Origin: Botrytis cinerea B05.10
Taxonomy: Eukaryota > Ascomycota > Leotiomycetes > Helotiales > Sclerotiniaceae
Direction: 5' to 3'
DNA length: 64,000 nucleotides
NCBI RefSeq assembly: GCF_000143535.2
Contig: NC_037312.1
Location: 124,001-188,000, forward strand
The translations under genes were made by a program, and so were the position numbers. Each line of letters opens with the position of its first letter. Position 1 is the first letter of the stretch. The notes beneath the pieces are model-generated. The model did not search any database. It saw only the letters and a list, made by a program, of their open reading frames with translations, and was not told where the DNA came from. Below, piece by piece: positions 23,934-36,042 of this stretch.

Positions 23934-26449
23934 TTAAGGATTGTAATTATTCATAACTGCCCAAAAACTATCCTGACCCAAATCTCCTTCAAATTGCCAT
24001 GGTTCGGGTTGCGCATACAAATTTGGGTCTTGGAAATTTTGAAATGGCAAATCATAATTTGTTCCTCCAAGGTTCGTACTCAAATCATTAAAGATAAGAT
24101 CATGCATCGGTTGTAAAGGAGCAATGGAAGAAAGATCGAAATTATGCGGCACCATGTTGTTAGCTCCTTGAAATTCCCATGTACCTGTTGTATTGGGATT
24201 TGGTGAGGTCAAGTTTTGTATTGTGGGAAGATTGTAATGACTTCCATTGGCAGAATTTGCTGATGATATGGTTGTGGGGTCGGTGGATGATGCAGGAGAG
24301 TTGTAAGATTGTGCGGATATAGAAGTACCAGATCTTACAGCTTGTGAGCTAGCGACTGTTGATGATGGATTGGATCCAACATCTGATGGAGTTGAGGGTT
24401 GAGGTTTATTTGTTCCTAATGCTTTCTTCAAACGGATGTTGATTGCTTTGAGTACACCCGACGCTGTATTTGCAATTGGGTTGCGACCAATCATAGTATG
24501 AAATCTCTCCATAGCCCAATCAAAATGTTGTAGAGTACTGTCAAGAAGATCCCTGTTCTCAAATGGATGTAGGATATAAATGGCGGCTGAGAGGATAATA
24601 GCGTCAAAGGTATTAAGAACAAGGTTAAACATTTTATAATGTTTGGTCTGTAGTAGATTGAAATATTCGCGTTGCACTCGCAAAATTTCCAGACCAGCTT
24701 CAAGAGCAGAACGGCGACTTGAAACCGAGAGACAAATATATGGTCTATGAAGAGCCATTGTTGTGAAAGCACCACCGTTTTGAAAGATTAATCGGCAAGG
24801 TGGAATCCAATAACAATCTGGATGATTATCCCAAGTTGTATCAGGATTCTCGGCTCTGAAATAGGGTGGGCACAACTCATGAATTTGTTTGATATTCATG
24901 TGCATCTTTTGAACCTTGAGTGCATCGCTCGATTGTGGTCCATCTTTCTCAAGGTAATATATATCCCAGAGTGGAGCCATAACTTCAACATACCATAGCA
25001 GCATGGTCAAAGGTGTGGGCATATCTGTAGACTTTCGTACTATCGGAGGGGTCTTGCGTCGATCTTCAAGAGTCGCAGGTATAGGAGCGTCGATAGGAAA
25101 AGGTGGTCTTGGATCACGCATATCAATGGTGGTAGGTCGACCAAGAACCAATGCTAGGTGTATATCCCATAGCGCGAGTACCAACCAGGTTCGCCTCCGA
25201 AGTTGTTGGTGCCAAACGTGTTCGTATCCATCCTCAGGCTTGTGACGTTGAGGTTGATTGTTATCTTTGTGTAATTCAATCTCTTGAGCGTCTTTGATTG
25301 TTTGGGATAGAGAGTGCCAACTCTCGGGCACCATTCCACTATATTTCAGGTACGACGCCCTTACAAACCCGGCCTGAACAGTCACAAGAGTAGTGTTTCG
25401 TTTGCCGAGTAAGGTCAAGATACTGACTCCCGAATCACTGTAGTCAGCCGCAAGATCATCAAATGACATTCCCGCTGCATATTTGAGTGACTCCAAACTC
25501 GAATCATGATCTGGTGGTTGAAATAGCAAGGACATAGCAATACACTGAAATAGGAGGGCGGGAAAAAATTGTAAATCTGCAGGTAATTCTTGTGGTCCTT
25601 TATTCAAAGTTGCAAAAGAGAGATTGTTCCAATTTCTGAGATGATCGCGAAACGTTCCTTCGTCTAAAGCATAATACTGGAAGTTGACTTCGTGGAAGAA
25701 TGTCTTTAAAAGCATATCAATAGCAGGTCGAGATGGTAATTGTCGTATCAAGCTCTTGTATTTCTCCCGAAGTCCAGCGTTCTCGGATGTTGTTATGGAA
25801 TGCGATGTCACAGCGGCGCCATCGTTGACCTCGGCCTCTATCTTCTTGAAGATCCCCAGCGTTGTATTCGAATGAGTGCCATTTGACTTTGCATATCCTA
25901 AAGCACTCACTTTTGCGACGGAATCCGACTCGACTTGTGAATTTTTTCCGTATTCCGTATTATCAGACGACCGCAAGTCATCTAGCAATTGTTGTTTCCT
26001 CGCAGATTCGTTCTCATATTGACAAACATCTTGCTTGTTGCGATTGACACAATTCGAACATGGAAATTGACGATCACACTAGACGTGGTATTAGACAACT
26101 CATCTCATGCAAATACAATAAGAACAGCGAAAAGAACCTTTTGCTTGCGCCTGTGGCACTCAGTACACGAGATCACCACCCTCTTCCTCTTCTTTGGAGC
26201 TTTTTGTGGGACTTCTGTTTTTACAGCCTCGGGGCCCGGTGCAACATTGTTCTTCGCCCCGACAGCCTGTAGATTATGGTTGGGAGGTAGATTGTCGAGG
26301 TTGAGGCTATTGTAAAATTCGTCGCATGCGACTTGATTAGGATCGGGCTTCATATTGATGGAAGTCTCATTCATTTGCATGGTGAACGATGGCTGAATTA
26401 AAGAGGTGAAGTGTGAAAGACGGCCTTGGACCGAAGGAATATTCTCCAC
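23934..26449 (-). CDS. Zn2Cys6 fungal transcription factor (two exons)
   Basis: Nuclear Gal4-type regulator of 818 aa. Exon 1 is 26449-26138, intron 26137-26079 (59 nt), exon 2 26078-23934. The intron splits the zinc cluster after CHRRKQK. The joined motif is C95-x2-C98-x6-C105-x5-C111-x2-C114-x8-C123, preceded by the basic stretch KKRKR. The middle region (about 280-500) is the fungal-specific transcription factor domain; RRRTWLVLALWDIHLALVLG is its conserved signature. The C-terminus is Ser/Thr/Asn/Gln-rich and ends with acidic-aromatic sequence (DSFWAVMNNY), typical of activation domains. Target genes are unknown. The P450 lies about 3.4 kb downstream on the same strand, but joint regulation is only a possibility. 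Confidence 0.92.
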
Positions 26450-29400
26450 GCCACTCGCAAACGCAAATCTAATTGATGTGCGATCGAGATGCGACTATCG
26501 CAAAGCGAATAGAGTTTGAAGTGAGGAGGTGCTCGAATACCCCCACTTGTAAATGCTCGTGGGGTGGAGATGCTGTGTAAGGGGTAGGCAGATGGATATG
26601 ATGGATATGTGTTGAAATGGGTACGAGTTGTTGATTTTGTATCGTAGAAAAGCGGCTCTGTGGGATGCTCGGCATTTATGGCGATGTTAGTCGATTTCGA
26701 GATCTTGGTAGTACATGTAGAGCCTTTTGGACGTCGCAATGTATGTACGAGCACGTATGGGAGAGGAGTCGGTGATGCCAATCAAACCCTGGTCGCTGGT
26801 GTGAGGTACAGAATCTTTCGGATGTAAGGGATCGATTCTTGTTGACGCAAACGCCGAAAGGATGAGATGGATGTGCAGAGGAGAGTGGCGCCGTGGGGGC
26901 AAACAGGCAAAAGGGCAGACGGATGGAAAAGAGAGAGAGGGAGAGAGAGAGAGAGATTTCAACTGCCTCAGGCCAAGATTGATGCCATGGGTGAGTCTGA
27001 AGAGATTGAAGAGATTGAAGAGATGAGATGAGATGAGATGAGATGCGATGAGACGGATCACGGCGGATGGAAATGGATGGCAGACTCATCAGGACAAGTA
27101 CAGACAGAAAGAGCAGGTGGGCGTGATATGTTATTTTGATTTTGATTTTGACTCTTATTTCATATTTTTAGGGATAATATGCACCCAGATAGGTAGGTGG
27201 CGAATTAATCGATGTAATTATAGATTCGCTGTAAATTGTAGGTACTCGAGTAGTAGTATAATAGTATAATAGTATATTATAATAGTATAGATAGTTATAT
27301 ATAGATGGTAATAAGTAGATGTAACAAGTGGATGATGATAGTACAGAGCACACAGCACTTGGAGGCAGCCAAACAATCTAAGGTCATCTATCTATGCGAT
27401 TTATTTGATCTGCGTGATCTACTACTCACCTCCCTTCGCTATCTCTTTACCTATTATGTATAAATGTCCTTGATATCTAGTATCTAGATGTACATGACGC
27501 TCCGCTGGCTCTCCGAGGGCCATTGCCATGGAGGCAGACTAGATGATAACGTGCAGAATGGACCGAGTATTGGCACCTCGAAGCACAACGGAACAAATAG
27601 AGAATACGAAGAATGGAGAGACAGAGAAGACGAGGAATGCCAGAGAATATAGAGCAACGAAAAGAACTAAAACATCTAATTTCACTCGAGCACCTGTATG
27701 ACATCAAATTCATGCTTCCAAACTTCCCAACTTCCACTTGATCTAATGAACTCTAAAGAGATGCTAAGTTCCTTGATTATTAAGGTTAACGTTACTGTGC
27801 TAGTGGTGGTAAATGATATTAAATGTCTTTATTCATATATTATGCTTTTCCTCATCCTTACAAAGCAGATTTCCCCCGTTACTACTACATCATATGTACC
27901 ATATCCCGATGTGTCCTTCCAGAATATTCTTCTTCGGAGTCTGACTTGTCATCTTTTCCCTGGAGATGGGAGTATCCGTTCCATGTTGCAAAACCACGTG
28001 TGTGCTCATCTCCCCCTCCCCTCCCCAAACAAGATAGGCCGAACTCCGGTAGCCCGACCTTGGATTGAGATCAAACTCTCGTGGCCATAATGCAAAAATG
28101 TCGTACTGTGCCATGCCACGGAAGATGAGATATGATGGAATCGGAAGCTTCGGAATCGAAGATTGCCAGTACCGTAGAACTTTTGCAACTCTTGAAATCC
28201 ACGAAACGGAAGCATGTCGTAGTTAGCAGGTAGTAGGTAGTAGCTAGCAGCCAGCAGCCAGCAGCCAGCAGCTACTTGAAGAATGGCAAGAAACAGTCGT
28301 TGTACATGCAGCCCAGCCAGCTCCAGATAAGTTTCAAACACGCCCCCACCTGGCAGAGAAATAGCATGCGAGAATGCCATGGCCAGACAGAGTTGAACAT
28401 AGGATTTTGAATCTTGATACCTGTGAGCTGGCGAGCATTACCTGAAAGGGGAATAGATGGGGATACAACTCAGCCACACAGATTGGGGAGGAATGTTGGT
28501 TCGATGGTTGCAAGATGTTAGTGCTCCATGTGCTTAATCGTCACACTAGGGAGAAGTATAAAGTACGGTGTGCTAGGGGTGCACACGAGATGGCGGACTA
28601 TACCCAAGAGCCAACATTCATCACTTCATCACGCTGCGATTAGACTTTGGAAAATACAAACTATTTGAATCCGAACTGTTTTATGGAGATTTCAGGGGTG
28701 GTGCGAAGGGAAGGATGTGTAACGTGATACACACAAATGCAGGAGCAAGGATAAATCTTGATGCTCCCTTAAGCATGTTGTAGTAGATAAAGCACGTACT
28801 AACCGTCAACGAAGGGTCAGAATCTTTTAATGTGGAGAAGAGGGAGGAGAAATGAGGAAGAAAGAAAAAAAAGTAAAACAAAGGGTCCATTAGTGGCATG
28901 TTTTAGTTCTAGTCACTGCAGGATCTAGACAAGGAGTCTCGAGGGAGTGTGCAATGTCTCCCAAGGGTTCTTGATTAGTTCTTGTTAAGTTGTTGTTTAG
29001 TTGATTAGTTCTTGTTTAGCTGTTGTTTAGTTGATTAGTTCTTGATTAGTTGCGGTTTATTAGTTGTTTAGTTCTTGCTTAGTTCTTGTCTAGTTCTTAC
29101 AATCTGCAAATGACTTGAGAAATTGAGAGGGAGTAGAGCATGTGTGTGTATAGTATAGAACAGGATGGGTAGGTATGCGTGAAGAGGGAAGAGTCAGTCA
29201 CATATGAGTGAGAGGGAGAGGGAGAGTGAGGGTAAGAATAACAACATCAAGAGTAAGAGTAAGAAGAAGGGTAAGAAGGGTAAGAAGAGAAAGAAGAGTG
29301 AGAAAAAGAGTAAGAGTAAAAGCGAGGGCAGAGAGCAATCAATTTCACGAGGGTATTGTTACACGCACGCCTCTGTCGCTTACGATACCCATCCCAACCC

Positions 29401-30256
29401 AGAATCGCTGCATGATGACGCAACATGTCGATCACGTTTTCTGCATCCAATCCAGACCTTTCGTCGTGCACACCAAGCAACACACCTCGAGACACAAGAA
29501 CTTCTCTCCTTCCTGGCCCGTGTCCAGTCAAAATGTATGCGCGCACTACGATACCAGCGCGCTAAGAAGCATCAGGTCAAGCGTGGACCCCTAGTATTCA
29601 TTATGTAATCTCCGCCAATTCTATTGAACGCAATAATAATTTATACCCTGACCACCAACCTTATCTGCCGACCAATCTACCAGCCTGCCAATCGACCTTC
29701 TCACCATCCAAACTCTTTTTCCGTTTATGCTGTGCGGGAGAACAGATAAGATTATTGTTCAGAAATTAAGCAAAAAACTATAAAAAAGATTTAAAATACA
29801 CCTGAGCACGATCGAGGCCTAGACTGCCTCCAGTGTCTGAGACTTCTCTGCTGCATTCCGTTGGGTCTCTGCGAAACCGGTACTCGTAAGGCATTGGCGT
29901 TTGATTTGGTGCTGCATTGCATTGTCTGTGTCTATCATATTGAAGAAAGGTGGAGGGGCTGCTCTTTGGCCCAATCCAATGCATGCAAACAATTAGACAC
30001 TAGGTGAGTAAGATCTCGCACCTCCCTGTCCTTTCCCATGAACTTCACTTTTCCGTTCAATGTCCCGATCGTCAATAAATTCAGAAACTTTAATCCCTCG
30101 ATTTCTGATCATCGCATTCATTAGACAGATCTCGCTGCCTCGACCATTTCTACTCATAGACGGATCATCCACCCATCCCCTTTGCTACCTTCTCTCGATC
30201 CTGTCCCGTCGAATTCTCTGAAAGCTGGCCAGCCGTTCAATTAAGACCAAGCGCAG
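26450..30256. other. long divergent intergenic region
   Basis: 3.8 kb between the divergently transcribed Zn2Cys6 factor and histidine kinase. No gene was recognised. Purine-rich GA and GATGA runs at about 26925-27055 sit in the likely 5' leader of the factor. AGCAGCC and TTAGTTCTTG repeats occur near 28230-28275 and 28965-29100. The Lys/Arg-rich frames at 29204-29608 are translations of GA-rich DNA. Confidence 0.6.
28965..29100. repeat. degenerate GTTCTTGATTAGTT repeat
   Basis: Roughly ten imperfect copies of GTTGTTTAG / GTTCTTGATTA-type units in tandem. Noncoding. Confidence 0.7.
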
Positions 30257-33200
30257 ATGGCGCCGGTAGAAGCAACAGTTGCGCTCTCGCATGTTGAGGG
30301 GATCTCCGATTCCGCCAGAGCCAGAGAATTATACAAGTATGTCCATGGTTTACTTTGAATTGGGTGCACAGGTGGAACAAATATCATGGCAGGAGACACC
30401 ATAGAACGGCTCACTATTGACGCATTTGGTACCGCAAGTTCAAATGCGAAAGGGTTCTCATGCTGATATCTATCTTCCTCAGGTACTACCAACCAACCAC
30501 TTCCATAAATACCGAGACATGTTTTCCAGCACCCCAATCATCCACAGAGTCTGGCAATCCGGATTTAGAAGTACAATCGGAAGTTACCTCAACCAAAATT
30601 TCTTCTCCAGATACATCATTGACAGCATTCTGCCAACTTGTATCATGGAGATTAGAGGTGCAAAGAGCAATGATCAGGTATTTTTCCAGCATGCGTGTCT
30701 TCTATTTGTTTCGTAGCTGACAAATCCCTCAAGTCTTATCGATGATGGCACACAGTATTTCATTGCAGAAAGCACAAAATCATTAAACCTGGTAGACGCA
30801 ACAAAGCACAAACCAGGTGATGAATTGTGGCTCGGCTGTACTTCTGTGTCAAAGGCTGGTAGGTTGTGCGAGAGGTATGACAAAAGCGAATTTGAATTTA
30901 AAATCAAGTCATCAACTGTGTTTAATCTCTGCTACAGGACCATCGAAACTGCCCCAACCTTATCCGGTGAAGAGTATCCCTCATTCATTGTCAATGATTT
31001 AACCTTGGATGACCGATTCAATCAACTTTCTTTTGTCACTGAAGCCCCACACCTCAGATTTTATGCAGGAGTTCCACTTATCACCAAGCGAGGCATACCG
31101 ATTGGAAGTTTATTTGTGGTCGATAGTCAAGCCAGGCCCGGACTCTCCAAAGATGATATCTCTTTCTTGGGCACAATGGCATGCACTGTTATGAAGCATC
31201 TAGAGTTAAATCGAGAGGTGGAGGAACACCGACGTGGCATGAAGATGAGCAGAGGTCTTGCATCATTCGTCGAAGGTCGTGCAGAACTCGAAGAGGCAGA
31301 CATGGAAGCAGAAGATGGAGAAGGTACAAAGATTGTTGGACAGTTTGAAACAGACACCGGGATCAGACGTCCCAAGTCAAAGTCTTCGTCATCGACAAGG
31401 ATGTCGAGTGCTACGTCTCTTTCTCTTAGCAATGTTAAAGAAAAGGGGCATGTAACGTTAACGTCAACTTCAACGATTCCTACAAGGATAGAGGATACTA
31501 TTTTGACATCGGAACGATCGGGTTCAATTGCCAGTGAACGACCAGGCATGGAGTCCACACAGTACTCCTCTTATGGAGAGACTAGCACAACTGAGCAGTC
31601 GCCTTCCGAGATGTGTAAGACCGATACCCCCGACGAGGAGTTTACCGAAGCTTCGGCTTTAAAGTTGCTCTTCTCACGCGCTTCCAATCTTATTAGGGAG
31701 GCGTTCGAGGTAGACGGCGGGGCTGTATTTTACGATGCACAAAAAGGTTTCAGCAGTGATACGCAAACTTCTAACTTGGAACCATCTGTTACTGATAGCC
31801 AGACAAGTGGTGACGATGAAATGAGCAACGGATACAATCATCAATCCTCGATTTCACGACCTTTCACTCGGTCATCGACCATGTCACAAACACGAGAAAT
31901 TGAGATTTTAGGATTTTCCACCCCGGAAGCATCATCGATTAATGGCGATCCATATCCAGGCACTCATACGTTCTTACCATTCGAGGAGAAATCGTTACAT
32001 CAGTTTTTGCGCCGGTATCCACGCGGAAAACTTTGGACTTTTGATTCGGATGGATCTCTGTCCTCAGCGTCAGATGATGAAATCCTCAAAGGTTATAGAT
32101 CTTCCGCGAGACGAGGCAGAAATCAACAACGTGGAAAGAACAAAATCGCCAGGGCTGCAGCAGATGGAAAATTTCTGTCGAATCATTTTCCTGGTGTCCG
32201 CCAGTTGTTATTTGTTCCACTTTGGGATGCTGGCCGTTCTCGCTGGCTCAGTGCATGCTGTGTTTGGTCAACGGAACCCACACGTATTCTATCTAAGCAA
32301 AACGAATTGTCATTTCTCACTGCATTTGGAAATAGTGTCATGGCTGAATGTTCTCGTATAAGTACCGAAGTTGCTGATCAGAAGAAGAGTGACTTTATTG
32401 GAAGTATTTCTCGTAAGTATTGACCAACAATTGTCAGCGTTTTACCAAGGGAGCTAACCATGTGTAAAGACGAATTGAGAAGCCCGCTGCACGGAATACT
32501 TGCGTCTGCAGAGATATTAGATGATCTTTCATTGCCAAATCTTGCTCAAGAACTTGTTGAAACTATTGACAGTTGTGGCCGTACCCTCTTGGATACTATT
32601 GTGAGTTTCTTTTGACTGATCTTGGGATTAGCTGACTCTCACACCCCTTTACTCATTCCCCGGACCTTGTTCACTCTTGCTGACTACTTCTTTTTAGAAT
32701 CATATTCTGGACTTTTCCAAAATTAGTAGTCTTGAGAAGAATTGGCGTAGAAATCGTCGGGGCTCCACGAAACGAAGATCGCAATCTAGTACTAATGGTC
32801 CCCTGGCTTTACAACAATCCGATTTACCTATGATTAATCTGTTTGCTCCTGTGGATGTAGCGGTTCTTTGTGAAGAGGTTGTTGAAAGTGTTTTTGCTGG
32901 TTATGTTTTTCAAAACGTCACAGCAAAAACTTTCGATATGGTTCATGATGTACATGACAAAAGCTCGGATACTAAAAGACAATCAGGATTGCTTGCCATG
33001 TCGTCTTCAGGAAACCAAACCCCACAAGTTTCAGTCATCCTGGACATTGCTCTAGATGATTACAATTTTACTACCCAGCCCGGTGCTTTCCGAAGAATTA
33101 TCATGAACTTGCTCGGAAACGCTTTGAAGTATACGTCACACGGCTATGTACGGGTCAAGTTAGAGACCGCCAAACTAGATGATCTTAACGTTCCTGGTGA

Positions 33201-34839
33201 TGGGAAAACTCCGAGATCCATGATAATTTTGACAGTGACCGACACAGGAAAGGGCATATCCAACGAGTTCCTTAGATCGAAGCTTTTCACTCCATTTGCT
33301 CAGGAGAATACTCTCTCAAGTGGAACTGGATTGGGATTGTCTATTGTAAGAAGTATTATTAACCTACTTGAAGGAGACATTACAATTGATAGCGAGCTGG
33401 GACGTGGTACTGGTGAGTAACCTTGAACTTTCCGGCTGCGTAAATATGACATGTTGGGACCGTACTAATATAATCCTCTAGAAGTCAGAGTCACCTTGCC
33501 ACTTCTTCGCGAAATACCAAAAGATACATCAGCACCAGCCACACCAAAAGCTGTAACTTCGCTGTTGCGTGAGACAGACGAATCAATATCATTATTGCGA
33601 AGTGAGATAAGCGGACGTGAAGTAGGCCTCTTCAATTTCAATCCTCCTACTATAGATCCTATACTTGCAAGGAAGGGAAAGTTTCTCGAAGGGTCCGTCA
33701 GAAATTTCCTTACAAATTGGTATGGTCTGAAGATTGTGCCATTATCGAAAAACCCAGATATTATCATAGCCAACGCTCCAGACTTGTCTGTTCTCGCGAA
33801 TCTCCGTAAAATGCTCCCTCGCCAAAGTAAACCGTCAATTTTGGTTCTGTCGCCACACTCTTCACGCTTCCACCACTCATTCGCAGAAGCTGGCATGAGA
33901 GGCAATGTCACCGTAGTAGCAAAACCAGTGGGCCCACTCAAACTTGCAAGAGCACTTCGATCTTGTCTTGAAGGTGTGACAACTACAATTAGTACAGCCA
34001 TCACTCCCGATCCATCTGGCATCGGGCAAGCTAGCACTAATGATCTTAGTAACGTCTTTGAGGATTTGCTTATATCTCCGAATGGTGGCGAAGTTCTGGA
34101 TAATAGTCGTATGGCAGCTGATAGCGAGAATGCCCGGAAAGCTATTGAATCACCGACACCAAACGCACTTGTTGAGAAGGGCAAAGAATTCCCATTTCCT
34201 CTACCTTCAGGCGGTAAAAACTCTGTTGCAAACGGAGAACTTTCCCTGGATAATGACCTTCTCACTCCCATAGCTTCAAGCTTTGGTCTCACATCTCTCC
34301 CTAATCCACCAGCTGGGTATGTGACTAGTCACCCATCTATTTCTTCAAGCACAGCTACAAGTACACGCCAACCTTCAATCGCGATCGCAGATTCTGACCC
34401 CTTTACACCAAATCTACTTTTAGTAGATGACAACATGATAAATCTCAAACTTTTGCGTCACTTTATAACGAGGTTGGGATACACAACGGTTCACGAGGCA
34501 GAAAATGGACTTGAAGCAGTGAAGAAAGTTGAGGAACGACCAGAGGGATATGATATTATTTTCATGGATATAAGTATGCCAATTCTAGATGGATTCGATG
34601 CCACAAAAGAAATTCGGAAATTGGAAAAGTCAAGACGAGAGCGAGCAATAATCAACGATGGAATAGACAAGGGCGAGAAGAAAAATGAAGCACTAGTGGT
34701 GGCACTGACGGGTTTGGCAGGTAAAGATGATGTGGAGAAGGCGAGAGCTTGTGGCATTGATCTTTTTATGACGAAGCCAGTAGCCATGAAGGAAGTTAGA
34801 AAGATGTTGGAGAATTGGAGGGCTAACCAAAAGAACTGA
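30257..34839 (+). CDS. GAF-domain hybrid histidine kinase (six exons)
   Basis: Two-component sensor of 1385 aa, probably soluble because I see no TM segments. Exons 30257-30336, 30483-30677, 30734-32412, 32470-32600, 32698-33412 and 33482-34839 join in phase. N-terminal GAF domain about 60-230 (PHLRFYAGVPL...IGSLFVVD). A second GAF-like stretch covers about 390-640. HisKA H-box SHELRSPLHG has phosphoacceptor His652. HATPase N-box is NLLGNALKYT (about 832-841), G1 DTGKGIS and G2 GTGLGLSI. The C-terminal receiver has acidic pocket LLVDDN (about 1247-1252), phosphoacceptor Asp1296 in FMDISMP, and conserved Lys in MTKPV. Between kinase and receiver lies a degenerate receiver-like fold (about 985-1095). 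Fungal members pass phosphate via Ypd1 to Ssk1/Skn7. The signal sensed is unknown. Confidence 0.93.
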
Positions 34840-35639
34840 ATTGGGACGTGGATAACCCCGATGAGTGGAGACATTTGAACGGAATGATGGAATGATGGGT
34901 ATGAATACGAATCTTAAAGGGACTTGCATTTTGAGGCGTTATGGAAACATCATGGCAGCATCAAAATTGGGACATGGATATCTGGGAATTGTAACAATAT
35001 GGAGGGACGGAGTGATAAAATTCGGTGTGGCGTTTGGCTTTGGGCTTTGAACTTTTGAGAGAGTGTGGCTTCTATATACCCGGGTGTAATGCATGAAATT
35101 TGTGCTTGAGATGGATGTGGCCTCTTGGTTTTAGGGATGTGGGGATTCTTCAAGTTGGATGGAAGGAAATGAATTAGTGTGGAATGTGAAATAAGATACC
35201 CTGGGGGTGGAGCGATGGTGTGAGGGGAGGATTGTGGTGATGATTGATGGGATAGATGAACAGATATGTATTATATGAGATGATGAAGAAATCAGTGAAG
35301 AAATCTTTAGGTACAGCTAGGTTATGTGTTTTATACTTGAATGATGTGATGTGATATGATTAGTCGTATAATTTATGGGCCTGGATAATGGTGGAATAGA
35401 AGGTTTATTTAGATATCAAACTAGGTACCTAGGTATTATATACATATATACAAGGTCTTCAAACTCTACTAAACCATTTACTTTTAGGCTATTTGAGGGT
35501 AATGTAATGTAATGGAATGGAATGGAATGGAAGAGTATCATTCTTTTCAGTCGGTTGGTTGGTTAGTCTGCTTCATTTGATGAGATGTGTAATGAGATAT
35601 ATATATAGAGATTGAGTGGGTTGATATAAGAGCGAGTGA
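34840..35639. other. intergenic region between kinase and retrotransposon
   Basis: 800 bp of kinase 3' region with short GAT and GGAAT runs (about 35500-35530). No gene was recognised. The retrotransposon's left end follows directly. Confidence 0.65.
35636..35639. other. target-site duplication GTGA (left)
   Basis: GTGA directly before the left LTR, matched by GTGA at 46611-46614 directly after the right LTR. A 4-bp duplication is within the usual range of Ty3/gypsy integrases. Confidence 0.8.
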
Positions 35640-35911
35640 TGTAAAAGTGTAGAAGGTGGTAATGGTCACACAAGAAAAGCCTTCGCATATACCAAGCATA
35701 GAGCAAGTGGCTACACGTAGTAAAATGGGGAGAATCGCTACATCGCGACAGCGAGGTGAGGGAGACGGTAGGAGCTGGGCACTCAATTCTTCAGGAGACA
35801 ACTTTAGAAGGTAGAAAATTTCGATGATATTTTTAGGTCTACAGAAGAGAAGCTATAAATACTAAACGTTGGTAGCACGTGACCCTGAAGTCACGTGTTT
35901 TCACTCTCACA
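35640..35911 (-). repeat. LTR (3' LTR in element sense)
   Basis: 272 bp, TG...CA ends in element sense (TGTGAGAG...CTTTTACA). By eye it matches the other LTR at every base. It has paired CACGTG boxes (35876 and 35892) and a TATTTATAG stretch on the element's coding strand about 15 nt further in. Confidence 0.95.
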
Positions 35912-35925
35912 TTCCTCCCCACTTT
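35912..35925 (-). other. polypurine tract
   Basis: On the element strand AAAGTGGGGAGGAA abuts the 3' LTR. This is the expected primer site for plus-strand DNA synthesis. Confidence 0.85.
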
Positions 35926-35992
35926 GGTCAATTGATCGCCCGATCAATTAAAGTCAAGAATCCAAACAACAATGCTCTTTTTGCTGCGATCA

Positions 35993-36019
35993 TAACTTCG
36001 CGAAAAGTTTGCGAAGTTA
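35993..36019. repeat. boundary palindrome, copy 1 (after ORF3)
   Basis: 27-bp interrupted palindrome: left arm TAACTTCGC, spacer GAAAAGTTT, right arm GCGAAGTTA. Lies 23 nt past the ORF3 stop. In this copy flanking bases extend the pairing to 12 bp per arm. Confidence 0.97.
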
Positions 36020-36042
36020 TGAAATGCGTTTATCGTCTTCCT

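Noticed and set aside
29204..29608. Lys/Arg/Glu-rich plus-strand frames
   Set aside because: They arise from GA-rich simple sequence; two frames of the same DNA give equally biased proteins and there is no supporting domain.
35547..35801. Short minus-strand frame, repeated at 46234-46500
   Set aside because: Both begin with the same peptide because they translate the two identical LTRs; not genes.
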